A DNA stretch of 64,000 nt from Porites lobata (Eukaryota > Cnidaria > Anthozoa > Scleractinia > Poritidae). The notes beneath the pieces were generated by a model. The model saw only the letters and a list, made by a program, of their open reading frames with translations. It was not told the origin of the DNA and did not search any database. Positions 34,110 through 47,259 of this stretch are shown piece after piece (position 1 is the stretch's first letter; every line of letters starts with the position of its first letter). The stretch lies in the NCBI GenBank assembly GCA_942486035.1, contig CALNXK010000163.1:998501-1062500 (forward strand), in the 5' to 3' direction. The position numbers and the translations under genes were made by a program.

Positions 34110-35300
34110 ATCCGGCTGAGTCCAGAAAGTACCCCATCGGCTACTCACTCTGTCCCGGATAAGCAGGGTCTTTGGTCAGCGGACAACAGGTCCCCACCCT
34201 CAATAGAATTATTTCCATCTTTCATTGGAGTATCAACGGAACTTGGTTAAATGTTGTGAATGAGGCATTATAAAACAGGATGTTTAAGGCTGTTTTAATC
34301 CCAACCTCGTGTGCTGCTTGTGTGTGCCTTAATTTTATAAAAAGTAATAATAATAAGTAGCACCCAAGTACCTGATGTTAAACGGGCGAAGAGTTGGTGC
34401 CATTGATTCAGTCAGTCCTTCCACGGCAAACATTGTTGAGCTATAAATTTCAGCAGTTGGAAACCCAATCACTCAGGCATGGCTGCTAATGTTGATTATA
34501 TCACAGTCGGCCCAGACTTTGTGGGAGTTCGTTAGACTTTGAATTGTAAGTGACTGAATGAAAATAAACAAAATACGTCCTAAATTCCATTTTTGACAAA
34601 AGTAGAAATAAAAATGACCTAACTTGTCTTTTTGTTTTGGTATTTACTGTTTCTTTGCTTCTAGAGCCATTTGAAGGCGGTTTTATCGACGTTAAAGATT
34701 TTGAGTTGTACTTCAGTCTAAATATGGGAAGGCTGCCGAGTCTGAAGAGGACCGTCCCAGTTCGAACGTCCATAAATCCCATTGAAATAGTCTTAACTCG
34801 CCAAAATTACCGTTAGAGGTCTGCCGATAATTTGTTTTTCCCTTCTATGCTTCTGAAGTCTCAGGTTTGATCACAACCGCTAGCGAAGCGCTTGATTTTA
34901 AACTTTTTCCATTAAACTGTTCTTTCTCGCGATGCCTATGACCGGTCAACTCGACCTGACGTAACCAACCGTAGCTCAAATCTTACGTTACATCGACAAT
35001 TTGCCTCCGTCCGGGAGCGGGCACGGTGTATCGCGAGTAGCACTGTGGGAGAGTCCTTGGGTCCATTTGACCACGACAAATCGCGCGAGCTCTCGGCTAT
35101 TTAATACAGAACTCAATTTGCAAACACAGCAGTCTTCTTCGCTTCGGTGGTCTGACTTCGCTGCTTGGAAAAACCCCTTGGAAATCTTTCCTAATCTGAT
35201 TGCCTTATTTTTTTAAACAGTCTTTTTTCAGAACTAAACTTTACAGTCTCAACCGATTCATCTAGTGAGTTTACAAAGATGCAGCTGCTTGACGATCAAG
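34110..35300. other. Region between RDH8-like pieces
   Basis: No exon with the NNAG or Y-x3-K motif of short-chain dehydrogenases can be read on the minus strand, and nothing else is recognisable. Confidence 0.35.
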
Positions 35301-35476
35301 GTGACTCCAAAGCGATCTTTATCTTCTGTCCGAAGTTGCTTCTTTTTCGCAAGATTTCTCATTGTTGCATACACCTGAATCCTGATTTCGGCATCGATCG
35401 TTAGCGAGCAAAACAGCGGTGGCCAGTCCTATGCCGCTGGAAGAACCAGTTATCCATACAACTTTGGCAGCTATCT
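35300..35476 (-). pseudogene. RDH8-like dehydrogenase, N-terminal Rossmann fragment
   Basis: The minus-strand frame gives KVVWITGSSSGIGLATAVLL, with the T-G-x3-G-I-G cofactor motif. Near 35400 a one-base shift is needed to continue into IQVYATMRNLAKKKQLRTE, the usual next block of this family. The frame damage plus missing middle part argue for a pseudogene, unless an exon border lies at the shift. Confidence 0.55.
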
Positions 35477-35499
35477 CTTGATCGCATCTTCATCCGTTC

Positions 35500-36238
35500 G
35501 TTGCGTTACAATATAATTGAACTAAGTCACGTTGGTATATGGGGCTGCCATGGTTGGAAGGGAAAGGGAATGGCTGCGAAAATGTTTGTTGAGTCGCTTT
35601 CGTCCGGGTTCCACTCTAGATAGCAATTGATCAAGTCATTCAGTAATGGACACATATTTTATTTGGAAACCTCCGTAATCAGTATGGTAACGGGCTATTG
35701 GGAGTAACGGCAAGCGTAAAAATATTTAAAAAAATGAAACTATTAAGTTCCGATAAGATTGTAGTAAATCAATAATTTTCACTTAGGTACTTCATCGACA
35801 AGTGGATTGAGTGCGTTTTCTTTGGCGGCTTTTGCTGTCAGCTACTGCAAAACTTGTGGGTCTGAGACAGTTTTTTGAAGATCCGATCGCTCGACGAATA
35901 TAATAATTGCGTTCGACGAAGGAGAACGCATACTGTTGGAGTCATTTTTCCAGCGGGATGCCATATGATTTCCGGCTGGCATATTTGGCCTCGATCTTTA
36001 GTGTTTTAACATTTTTTTCATCCCCGAGCTGGTATCCATTCTTTTGTGTCTCGCTTGTACCAGCGAGATTGTACTTACTGGAGAGGTTTTTTTTATCATT
36101 TTTCTCAGTTTTTGTTGTTCGCTTTCATTTCAGTTTCTTTATAGAACAAAATCCATTCTAAGATAATCAGATATCTAAATATTATGATAAACATGTGTTC
36201 GGCACTGTATTTGTTTTTATGGATACTAAGCTACATTA
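35500..36238. other. No gene recognised
   Basis: Unassigned sequence upstream of the RDH8-like fragment and left of the hAT-like MITE. Confidence 0.35.
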
Positions 36239-36246
36239 GGTTAGAG

Positions 36247-37075
36247 CAAGAGAGGATAAAGGGGACAGAGAAGGCATTCCCTATTCAGACCCTATTTCAT
36301 AGGTAATTCGTCTCGAGTTATTTTTAGAATCGGGATAAATTTACCCCGCGCGCTGCGTGGATGTTTCGTGGAGGTTTCGCATGACTAAACGCCGTGCAAA
36401 ACATGTCGGGCGAAAGGCAATGAAAGCGTAAAGAGATCGAGACCATTTCTGAATATTGAAGCGAAATGAGTCGGCGCTCACCTGGGAAAAGGGAATCACT
36501 GGACTCTTTGACAACACGTGAAATCAATTTAACTCGAAGTTATCGTAATCTCAGTGCTTTAATAAAATGGGAAATTTCGCCGGTCTATTGAGACCAGTCG
36601 TTTGTACAATAAAGCAAGTAGGACGCCAAGTGTTATTTTTGTTGAATAATAAAAGACTAATAAAAGAATAAATATCAAACCATAAATTGCTCTCTTCAAA
36701 CTGTAAATTATAAATGATCCTGAGAGAATATTCAGTGTGTTAAGGATTTCCCTTCTGTACTGTTAGCTCAATACAAGAGAGGAAGGGCGACACAGCTGAC
36801 ACAGCTTTAGCAAAAATCTCTCTTTAGTCGTTTTCGTCGACAAAACGAATAGCAGTATCGGTCTCCGCGTCTTCCGCCATTTTTTTCAGCGTCAATTCGT
36901 GAAGGACGCGTGGCTCTGAGCGTGGGTCATCCACGCGGAACACATTCGCGCTATGTCATTGGCTGTTGTCTAATCCCCCTTGGGATCTGTGGTCTTAAAA
37001 ATACCTCGAGACGAATTACCTATGGAATAGGGTGTGTACGGGGGATGCCGTCTCTGTCCCCTTTATCCTCTCTTG
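36247..37075. mobile_element. hAT-like MITE, 829 bp
   Basis: Inverted ends (C)AAGAGAGGATAAAGGGGAC extend about 80 bp, including GGTAATTCGTCTCGAG near 36302 and its reverse complement near 37012. The flanking direct repeat (G)GTTAGAG, 7 or 8 bp, lies at 36239-36246 and 37075-37082. An 8-bp duplication would fit the hAT superfamily. There is no coding capacity. The left break of the tandem duplication lies inside its left inverted repeat. Confidence 0.75.
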
Positions 37076-37082
37076 GTTAGAG

Positions 37083-38655
37083 TGACTATGCCTTTTTTAT
37101 TGCAACTCTCATGACTTCATCAGGGGAGTGACCGTCAGTATTTGACCTGTGGTTTACTTAGTTAAGTGATATAGTTAAGCAACAACACTGATAAAGGCAG
37201 TTGCTGAGCTCACCTATTGTATAAGGCCCACTTTTGACTGAGGGTTACTTTTTACCTTTGTGTAGTCTACTTGCTTATTTTCAATTTTTAAAAAAAATTC
37301 TTTTGCGCGTGGAGTTTTGATTGTAGTTTGTGGATCAGCAACGGACGTAAAATATAAAGAGAGTAATTATGAAAACACATTATCATACTCAACATTCCAG
37401 GCTCTCCCAAAAAGTCTGATCTACCTATCACTAACCCTCTACCCCCTTATCACCCCTCCCAGTCGATTGCCCTACCTTAATTTGCAATTATTACTCTCTT
37501 AGCTAGTTATAGAGACAAAGGAGGAAATATTTAGTTGCCTTTTGTCAGACATCTCGCACGACCGGGGTACAAAAAAGATATAAACTTTTGGTTCTAGTTA
37601 TTTCTAGCCTATAAGCTTCGGGAAACTTAAAAAACCCCTTAGATAACAAAAAAGGTGTTCTCCTTTGGCCCTGTTTGCCCGATGTTGTCCCGGAAAAGAG
37701 GGTCACCTAGCACCAGCAACTTTAGTGAGCGTTTATTATATAAGAAAAAGTTGACCTTTTGCCCGAGCTAAGAGCACCGAGTTGACCCGGCTGAGCGAGC
37801 CAAAGTGTTTATAAGGACATCGGAGTTGTTATTGCAAAGAAATGACGCCATTACCAAATTTACTCGCAGCCGTATTTCTCGGCACTGGGGACTGTTTTTC
37901 CAGAATCGTTCACGGGAGCCTTTTTTCTCCAATAGCCGCTTGTTCGTGAAGTGTAAGTGAAATCTGTAAGAGCGTTATTGAGATATTTGGAATGAAGTTT
38001 TTATGGTTAGAAATACGCTAAAACTGGAAAATCTTGATGTTTGTCCGTTGTCTGTAGAAAACGAGGCGTTTTTGAAAAGCAATTTGACCTCTCGTAGTAG
38101 TTTCAATCTTTTTAAAGACGTATTTGAAAGATCATGGAGATAGCTCCAGCTGATTGCTAGAAAGAAGGATTTCATTAGTATGTATCGAGGCGCTCCTGTT
38201 AACGGTTTTGCAAACATTTTGGTGTACTTTAACAAAGAAGCCAATAACTTTGAAACCGCTCGATAAATTTTTAAAAAATGAGATTCTTCAGCATTAAGCA
38301 TCGTTTCATGTTAAGTTTGAGTTTCAGGGTAAGGCACCAATCAGCTTTTTCCAACTAGTTGTTAACAATCCATCCAATAAAATTTACGGTTTGTTACCCA
38401 AAAATTGCAAAGAGCCATCTTATAATAAAAGGAGACAGAAGATTCTCGTCCTTCATTAAACTAAAACAAAGAGATTTGCGGACACTTTATCAACAAGAGT
38501 AGCTCTATGGCAATGTATTCATGACTTGCAGTTTACATTTTAAACTTTTTGAATTATAACGTAGTGATGAGTAATTTACTATTTACCAATTTAAGTCTTC
38601 ACTCTCAACAGAGTATTGCAGACTGATTTAAATAATAATAATAATAATAATAATA
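37083..38655. other. Non-coding part of duplicated unit 1
   Basis: No recognisable gene. A frame of 108 codons on the minus strand (37975-38301) lacks domain features, and in unit 2 it is shortened at its start by an indel. An (AAT)n microsatellite lies at 38632-38655. Confidence 0.45.
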
Positions 38656-39489
38656 GGGAACTTAAGAACCACGACGACGGCTTGGTCGACGACGACCGGA
38701 AGTGAGTTACACTGTACTGCGCAAGCGCGACTAGTAAATTTCGTCGTCGTGGTGTCGTCGACAACGCCATACAAAGTAGAATCACGTCGTCCTGCAATCC
38801 ACAAGCTTCGGCAGGTATAAATCCACTGTTTTAAGCGATTTTTGAAGGCCTTTACATTTTCTTGTCCTCCTAAATCCAGGTATCGTTCCTTTTTTCTCCA
38901 AACAAGCGATGTTGATTGAAAATTCGACTAATGAATTGATTTTACTTTGAAGAATGGCAACAGCTGAGGAGGCCGAGCGAGCGAACTCGTAAGTGAATTG
39001 TGATAAATTTATTTGTACGTATTTAGGTAAGGCAAATCATATATCTTTAATATAGAGGAAATAAACTTTATATGGAAAACAGCTATCATATCAGAATGTC
39101 TCTTTTTCGAAATCTAAACTCTGACGGACACTCGGACTCGGCCATCTCATTCAAGTTGAAAGTTGAATAATTTCGTACGGAAAGTAGGTGTATTTCCACT
39201 CGAAAAGGTCAGAGAGCACAAAAAATTTTTCATCGTCAATGAAATTAGACGTACGGCTTGAACAAATAAGATCTTGCGTTGTTTTGAAAGACGCCATTGC
39301 GAAAAACTTTGTTGCGAACGAACGTCACAGTTTTACATCTGTGTTTACATTCAGTGTCGTCGTCGTCGACCTACCGACCGACTGCATCTTAAATTTCCTT
39401 TAGCCCGCCGAAACCGACGTTCTCGTTCCAGTCTTTTCCCAGTCAACAGACGTCGTCGTCGTGAACTTCGTCATGGTTCTTAAGTTCCC
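38656..39489. mobile_element. GGGAACTTAAGAACC-type DNA element, copy 1
   Basis: Inverted ends GGGAACTTAAGAACCA(C/T)GACGA, flanked by TA on both sides within a larger AAT-rich context, 834 bp. The subterminal parts are rich in CGTCGTCG. It has no convincing ORF, so it is non-autonomous. Copy 2 is at 45595-46427. Confidence 0.75.
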
Positions 39490-39532
39490 TAATAATACAA
39501 CAATGAATACGACAATAACATAAAATTACTAA

Positions 39533-40115
39533 TCAATATGTAAGATTACACAGGGATTGCCTAAATGAACATGGCGAAGTAGATGCTATAATTTCTGGTG
39601 GGAGATTGTTCCACTGTGCAATTGTCCTAGGGTAAAAGGGTCTTATAATAATCACATGTACAACGTGGCTGTTCAAATCGAAGACAGAGAGACCAGAGCC
39701 TGGTGTCCATTCTGCTCTTATGTTCTCTCTGAAGCTTGTCGCATTCGTAAGTGGCTAATCCATTACACTTCTTGAACAACAGAGACGTGCGTAAGATCGC
39801 CTGAGCTCCAGAGATCTGCATTTAAGAGAAGATAACATATCAGTGACACTGTCTAATCTATCGTAGCGCCCGAGTACCCAGCGAGCTGCTCGGCGTTGAA
39901 TCATTTCAACTTGTTGTATGTTCTTAGCTACGTAAGGGTCCCAGACAGTGGCACTGTATTCAACAGTTGGTCTCACAAGGGCTTTATATGCTTGTCTTTG
40001 GATTTGGCCCAACAAGTGCGAAGATTGCGGCGTAGAAAGTTCAAAGTCTTGTTTGCTTTGGTGGTAATTGCATTTACATGATCATTCCAGCGTAAGTCAT
40101 GCGAGAGGTTGACCC
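39533..40115 (-). pseudogene. CR1-like LINE reverse transcriptase C-terminus, copy 1
   Basis: The minus-strand frame (40015-39755) encodes AYKALVRPTVEYSATVWDPY, then IQQVEMIQRRAARWVLGRYD and LEWRS-type LKCRSLELRR. This is the typical end of non-LTR reverse transcriptases after the thumb. Further frames to about 39540 include WNNLPPEI-like sequence, interrupted by frame changes. 5'-truncated at about 40115, beside a TATC array. Confidence 0.75.
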
Positions 40116-40130
40116 TAAATATTTAGTAGT

Positions 40131-40296
<166 letters not shown>

Positions 40297-40344
40297 AAAG
40301 GCAGTGGTTGACCCAGGCAGTAGTCTGTAGAATACGTAATATAT

Positions 40345-40994
40345 GTAGCAGAGTCCCAGTCAACTTGATGTTTCGTCTATAAATGGTGTTCAGCAATGTG
40401 ATTGTTGACGTCACCATTTCTTCTCAATCATTTGTGTTCGGTCAGTCGCGTGCTATGAGGTTTCTGCCGGTTTCACCGATGTAAGTGGCCTGGTAGTCGC
40501 AGTATTTGATCTCGTATACTGCTCCCTGTCTTTCCTCCGGATTGTCTTGGTCCTTGACATTAGAGTTAAGTAGTCGTCGTTAAGTGGAGGTTTGGGTTTG
40601 TGTGCCACAGGTATATTGTAAGGTTGTAGTATGCGTTCGCCTGTTCACAGACCCTCTATTTTATCGTGCAATAGTTTAAGAGGTGCCTCTGATGGACGGT
40701 ATAGTCGCTGTCGTAACGGGGCCAGAGTTAACATGGTCTAAGTGTTGGAATCAGCGTTACTTTGAGTGTTTCGTCTAACGAAGTCGGCGTTGGGTTAGGG
40801 TTTTTACTAAAAGCGTTGTGTAGGTAGTCAGTCTTGTCTTGTAGGCTGTCAGACGACTTGCTTACTAATTGCGCTCGTCTCGTCAAAGTAGGTCGGGTTG
40901 TACGATGACTGGTACTAGTAATCTGTCGGTATGTGTCGATTGTCTGTAAATTGTCGTTCGTAGTCTGTTGTTGTCGCGTGTGACCACCAATCAC
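40345..40994 (-). pseudogene. Penelope-like element, GIY-YIG endonuclease fragment, copy 1
   Basis: Minus strand. The piece from 40994 carries SDSLQDKTDYLHNAFSKN, like the linker after the Penelope reverse transcriptase. A second frame around 40565-40465 reads NVKDQDNPEERQGAVYEIKY, then CDYQATYIGETGRNL; this is the GIY-YIG nuclease core (here V-Y ... Y-I-G) with the C-x2-C-like spacing partly kept. Stops and frame changes separate the blocks. The element has lost its reverse transcriptase. A short similar piece in + orientation lies at about 40990-41065. Confidence 0.65.
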
Positions 40995-41004
40995 AGACGA
41001 AACA

Positions 41005-41320
41005 TCAAATCGACTGGGACTTTAGATAGTTGGTTTACTAAGTTTAGAAAAAACGCCACTGAATCGTAGAAACATGTGCTGGTGAATGTAATTACGGTGA
41101 ACACGGAATGTTGAGCGCTCGTAACTTTGGCTTAATTCTTGCCCTCTGCGTTATTATTCGGGTATTACCTGACCTAACTTTTGAATATAAGGATACTATC
41201 TGTCCGTATTCGCATGTAGAACGCAGATTCAAGGCTTCAGACGCGTTCTTTCTAGAAAAGCATGTGGTCAATGCTCCTTTCATACGTCGTTCTCGAGCAA
41301 GCCGATATTTCGCTGGTAGA
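41005..41320. other. 5' leader region of LINE, copy 1
   Basis: It holds an open + frame of 117 codons (41108-41461) that overlaps the LINE ORF in another frame. Its product has no recognisable domain. It may be a leader or a degenerate ORF1 piece. Confidence 0.3.
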
Positions 41321-42257
41321 GTTCAGTACAGCACGAACGGCGCGAGTACCTTCCAAATACAACGGGACCTACTCGTCTGCGGCGATATATCGTCGACCCT
41401 GGCCCTGCGAAAGGCAAAGGTAAGCCCAAGTTTCCATGCCGCGAGTGTAGTAAGCCAGTGAGAAAGAACCAAGACGCCATTTTGTGCTCGTCTTGTGATA
41501 CTTGGTCCCACGCAAAATGTCTCAAATCAACCGCTACCGGGTTCAAATACTACCTACAACACCCCGACTTGGAATGGACATGTGCTTTCTGCTCTCTGCC
41601 TAAACTATCGGACTCTTTCCTTGACGAAACTGGCTCATTTACTTTGAACGAGAGCAACTGCGAAGACGAGGAGCGCGAAGTCGAATCGGTCGATACCGAC
41701 GAAGTCCTAGCCAAGATAAAAGACATTAGAATTGAGCACAGAAAAGAATGTGTTATTGCCTGCCTCAATATTAACAGCCTGCAAAACAAGTTCGACGAGG
41801 TTCGACTATGGCTAGCTACTAATGCATTCGACATTTTGACGATACAAGAGACTAAAATCGACTCAACTTTTCCGAGCTCACAATTTCATGTCGATGGTTT
41901 TAACTTTTATCGTCGTGACAGAGTCAAAGGCGGCGGTGGCATTGTAGTATACATCAGAGACAATATAGCCGCTTCTCGGAAGAAATTGAGAGGAAAATGT
42001 GTCGAATCTATGTTGTTTGACATGAAAATCGGACAACGACAGTTTCCATATATTACCGCATATAAGCCTCCATCTGTAGACAACAACACATTCAAACGCG
42101 AACTCTGTGATCTTCTGGATGAAGCAAACAGGCTTTCTGATAATGTGATTTGTACCGGAGACTTAAATTCGGACATCCTTCACCCACTAGATAATCACAA
42201 AGTGGGTCAGTGTTTACTGGATATGTGTGACATTTATGACCTTGACAGCCTTATTAA
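41320..42257 (+). pseudogene. LINE ORF: PHD finger and APE endonuclease (copy 1, 3'-cut)
   Basis: The frame is open from about 41320 (after a TAG near 41317) to 42273. It encodes a PHD-type zinc finger (CREC, CSSC, HAKC, CAFC at about 41434-41590) and an AP-endonuclease domain. The endonuclease shows CLNINSLQNKF, the catalytic Glu in TIQETKID, GGGGIVVYIRDN, ITAYKPPS and TGDLNSDIL. This order is known from CR1/L2-type LINEs of aquatic animals. At 42254-42257 the frame meets TTAA and the E2 TIR, then ends artificially at 42273. The reverse transcriptase is absent in this copy because the duplication stops inside E2. Confidence 0.8.
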
Positions 42258-43248
42258 GAGCGGATGTCTGTAAATATCAACCAGGGGTGGGAAAAATAAA
42301 AATTTCGAAAAATCCAAAAAAAATTCAGTGGACTACCCTAGGTACCTTATTTATGAAAATATAACTTTTACTTTCATCAGTTAAATATTTTTGCAATACA
42401 GCGAGTGTAAAGATTGACCGCTTCACGGCCTCCACCGGGCCGCTTTTTCGGGACGCGCGACAGGGTAACGAAAAGAACTCGATTTTAGTCTAATTCAAGG
42501 ATCATTCAATTCACCATTTTTCTGATTGTATTAAAGGGATTTCAACATAAATTTTGAGTGCTAATACGCTTCATTTGATTGCAACCAGAATATTCTACAG
42601 ATTTTAAGATTTTTGAATAATTTTGAGGATTTCACCCGAGCAAAATTTTGTCGAAATTCGAAGGCCTAAAATTCAATCCGATACATCGTTTTAAGAAGAA
42701 ATAGATATCTGACATTAAAAAGCAATCTTTAAGCTTTCGAAATATGGGTTCAAAACTTTGGGCAACATGTGAAATGAGTTTTTGGGAAAGCGAAATTCAG
42801 GAGCGCTTGAGTGAAATTTGACCTATCTGACTTGACAGTTATGAGCATCGGCGCGACACGGTGAATTCTAAAACAAATCTTTCAGCCACGATACGTTTAA
42901 TTCAGGCGATCCCAAGTCCCACAATGATACACACGTAATTGAAAAAAAGTAAGATGGAAAATTGTATCTCAATGTTTAGTCAAAAAGAAGGTCAAATCCC
43001 GGCTGTTTATTGTAACCTGGCTTCACACTGTGAAATGTAAACATGAAGGTCAAGTACTCGTATCACGACTCTGCAAAGTGTTTAAACTTTACAGCAAAGA
43101 TCGATCCTTTCTAGTAAATATGAGATCGGCAATATTTTTGTTTGTACCTTACGTCCTTGCTTGTCTTCATTACCGCAAAAACTAAGGTAAACTGCAGCGA
43201 AATCCTGGCGCACTTGACGTGTGTCAAGGAATGTTGTTACGTGAGTCG
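42258..43248. repeat. Orphan E2 TIR fragment (end of unit 1)
   Basis: About 990 bp, nearly identical to 49173-50164, ending abruptly at the duplication junction. It shows that E2 was already inserted in the LINE before the duplication. Confidence 0.95.
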
Positions 43249-44014
43249 TCTTGAGTTATTTTTAGAATCGGGATAAATTTACCCCGCGCGCTGCGTGGAT
43301 GTTTCGTGGAGGTTTCGCATGACTAAACGCCGTGCAAAACATGTCGGGCGAAAGGCAATGAAAGCGTAAAGAGATCGAGAGCATTTCTGAATATTGAAGC
43401 GAAATGAGTCGGCGCTCACCTGGGAAAAGGGAATCACTGGACTCTATGACAACACGTGAAATCAATTTAACTCGAAGTTATCGTAATCTCAGTGCTTTAA
43501 TAAAATGGGAAATTTCGCCGGTCTATTGAGACCAGTCGTTTGTACAATAAAGCAAGTAGGACGCCAAGTGTTATTTTTGTTGAATAATAAAAGACTAATA
43601 AAAGAATAAATATCAAACCATAAATTGCTCTCTTCAAACTGTAAATTATAAATGATCCTGAGAGAATATTCAGTGTGTTAAGGATTTCCCTTCTGTACTG
43701 TTAGCTCTATACAAGAGAGGAAGGGCGACACAGCTGACACAGCTTTAGAAAAAATCTCTCTTTAGTCGTTTTCGTCGACAAAACGAATAGCAGTATCGGT
43801 CTCCGCGTCTTCCGCCATTTTTTTCAGCGTCAATTCGTGAAGGACGCGTGGCTCTGAGCGTGGGTCATCCACGCGGAACACATTCGCGCTATGTCATTGG
43901 CTGTTGTCTAATCCCCCTTGGGATCTGTGGTCTTAAAAATACCTCGAGACGAATTACCTATGGAATAGGGTGTGTACGGGGGATGCCGTCTCTGTCCCCT
44001 TTATCCTCTCTTGG

Positions 44015-45594
44015 TTAGAGTGACTATGCCTTTTTTATTGCAACTCTCATGACTTCATCAGGGGAGTGACCGTCAGTATTTGACCTGTGGTTTACTTAGT
44101 TAAGTGATATAGTTAAGCAACAACACTGATAAAGGCAGTTGCTGAGCTCACCTATTGTATAAGGCCCACTTTTGACTGAGGGTTACTTTTTACCTTTGTG
44201 TAGTCTACTTGCTTATTTTTAATTTTTAAAAAATATTCTTTTCCGCGTGGAGTTTTGATTGTAGTTTGTGGATCAGCAACGGACGTAAAATATAAAGAGA
44301 GTAATTATGAAAACACATTATCATACTCAACATTCCTGGCTCTCCCAAAAAGTCTGATCTACCTATCACTAACCCTCTACCCCCTTATCACCCCTCCCTG
44401 TCGATTGCCCTACCTTAATTTGCAATTATTACTCTCTTAGCTAGTTATAGAGACAAAGGAGGAAATATTTAGTTGCCTTTTGTCAGACATCTCACACGAC
44501 CGGGGTACAAAAAAGATATAAACTTTTGGTTCTAGTTATTTCTAGCCTATAAGCTTCGGGAAATTTAAAACACCCTTAGATAACAAAAAGGTGTTCTCCT
44601 TTGGCCCTGTTTGCCCGATGTTGTCCCGGAAAAGAGGGTCACCTAGCACCAGCAACTTTAGTGAGCGTTTATTATATAAGAAAAAAGTTGACCTTTTTGC
44701 CCGAGCTAAGAGCACCGAGTTGACCCGGCTGAGCGAGCCAAAGTGTTTATAAGGACATCGGAGTTGTTATTGCAAAGAAATGACGCCATTACCAAATTTA
44801 CTCGCAGCCGTATTTCTCGGCACTGGGGACTGTTTTTCCAGAATCGTTCACGGGAGCCTTTTTCTCCAATAGCCGCTTGTTCGTGAAGTGTAAGTGAAAT
44901 CTGTAAGAGCGTTATTGAGATATTTGGAATGAAGTTTTTATGGTTAGAAATACGCTAAAACTGGAAAATCTTGATGTTTGTCCGTTGTCTGTAGAAAACG
45001 AGGCGTTTTTGAAAAGCAATTTGACCTCTCGTAGTAGTTTCAATCTTTTTAAAGACGTATTTGAAAGATCATGGAGATAGCTCCAGCTGATTGCTAGAAA
45101 GAAGGATTTCATTAGTATGTATCGAGGCGCTCCTGTTAACGGTTTTGCAAACATTTTGGTGTACTTTAACAAAGAAGCCAATAACTTTGAAACCGCTCGA
45201 TAAATTTTTTAAAAAAATGAGATTCTTCAGCATTAAGCATCGTTTCCTGTTAAGTTTGAGTTTCAGGGTAAGGCACCAATCAGCTTTTCCAATTAGTTGT
45301 TAACAATCCATCCAATAAAATTTACGGTTTGTTACCCAAAAATTGCAAAGAGCCATCTTATAATAAAAGGAGACAGAAGATTCTCGTCCTTCATTAAACT
45401 AAAACAAAGAGATTTGCGGACACTTTTATCAACAAGAGTAGCTCTATGGCAATGTATTCATGACTTGCAGTTTACATTTTAAACTTTTTGAATTATAACG
45501 TAGTGATGAGTAATTTACTATTTACCAATTTAAGTCTTCACTCTCAACAGAGTATTGCAGACTGATTTAAATAATAATAATAATAATAATAATA
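44015..45594. other. Non-coding part of duplicated unit 2
   Basis: Equivalent of 37083-38655, with the same absence of recognisable genes. The (AAT)n array is at 45571-45594. Confidence 0.45.
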
Positions 45595-46427
45595 GGGAAC
45601 TTAAGAACCACGACGACGGCTTGGTCGACGACGACCGGAAGTGAGTTACACTGTACTGCGCAAGCGCGACTAGTAAATTTCGTCGTCGTGGTGTCGTCGA
45701 CAACGCCATACAAAGTAGAATCACGTCGTCCTGCAATCCACAAGCTTCGGCAGGTATAAATCCACTGTTTTAAGCGATTTTTGAAGGCCTTTACATTTTC
45801 TTGTCCTCCTAAATCCAGGTATCGTTCCTTTTTTCTCCAAACAAGCGATGTTGATTGAAAATTCGACTAATGAATTGATTTTACTTTGAAGAATGGCAAC
45901 AGCTGAGGAGGCCGAGCGAGCGAACTCGTAAGTGAATTGTGATAAATTTATTTGTACGTATTTAGGTAAGGCAAATCATATATCTTTAATATAGAGGAAA
46001 TAAACTTTATATGGAAAACAGCTATCATATCAGAATGTCTCTTTTTCGAAATCTAAACTCTGACGGACACTCGGACTCGGCCATCTCATTCAAGTTGAAA
46101 GTTGAATAATTTCGTACGGAAAGTAGGTGTATTTCCACTCGAAAAGGTCAGAGAGCACAAAAATTTTTCATCGTCAATGAAATTAGACGTACGGCTTGAA
46201 CAAATAAGATCTTGCGTTGTTTTGAAAGACGCCATTGCGAAAAACTTTGTTGCGAACGAACGTCACAGTTTTACATCTGTGTTTACATTCAGTGTCGTCG
46301 TCGTCGACCTACCGACCGACTGCATCTTAAATTTCCTTTAGCCCGCCGAAACCGACGTTCTCGTTCCAGTCTTTTCCCAGTCAACAGACGTCGTCGTCGT
46401 GAACTTCGTCATGGTTCTTAAGTTCCC
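45595..46427. mobile_element. GGGAACTTAAGAACC-type DNA element, copy 2
   Basis: Duplicate of 38656-39489 within unit 2. Confidence 0.75.
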
Positions 46428-46470
46428 TAATAATACAACAATGAATACGACAATAACATAAAATTACTAA

Positions 46471-47050
46471 TCAATATGTAAGATTACACAGGGATTGCCT
46501 AAATGAACATGGCGAAGTAGATGCTATAATTTCTGGTGGGAGATTGTTCCACTGTGCAATTGTCCTAGGGTAAAAAGGGTCTTATAATAATCACATGTAC
46601 AACGTGGCTGTTCAAATCGAAGACAGAGAGACCAGAGCCTGGTGTCCATTCTGCTCTTATGTTCTCTCTGAAGCTTGTCGCATTCGTAAGTGGCTAATCC
46701 ATTACACTTCTTGAACAACAGAGACGTGCGTAAGATCGCCTGAGCTCCAGAGATCTGCATTTAAGAGAAGATAACATATCAGTGACACTGTCTAATCTAT
46801 CGTAGCGCCCGAGTACCCAGCGAGCTGCTCGGCGTTGAATCATTTCAACTTGTTGTATGTTCTTAGCTACGTAAGGGTCCCAGACAGTGGCACTGTATTC
46901 AACAGTTGGTCTCACAAGGGCTTTATATGCTTGTCTTTGGATTTGGCCCAACAAGTGCGAAGATTGCGGCGTAGAAAGTTCAAAGTCTTGTTTGCTTTGG
47001 TGGTAATTGCATTTACATGATCATTCCAGCGTAATTCATGCGAGAGGTTG
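46471..47050 (-). pseudogene. CR1-like LINE reverse transcriptase C-terminus, copy 2
   Basis: Duplicate of 39533-40115. An extra A in the run near 46570-46575 (AAAAAGGG against AAAAGGG) changes the frame downstream relative to copy 1. Confidence 0.75.
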
Positions 47051-47069
47051 ACCCTAAATATTTAGTAGT

Positions 47070-47211
<142 letters not shown>

Positions 47212-47259
47212 AAAGGCAGTGGTTGACCCAGGCAGTAGTCTGTAGAATACGTAATATAT

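Noticed and set aside
42254..42273. True C-terminus of the LINE ORF at 42273
   Set aside because: The last residues come from the E2 TIR; the real continuation is at 57776.
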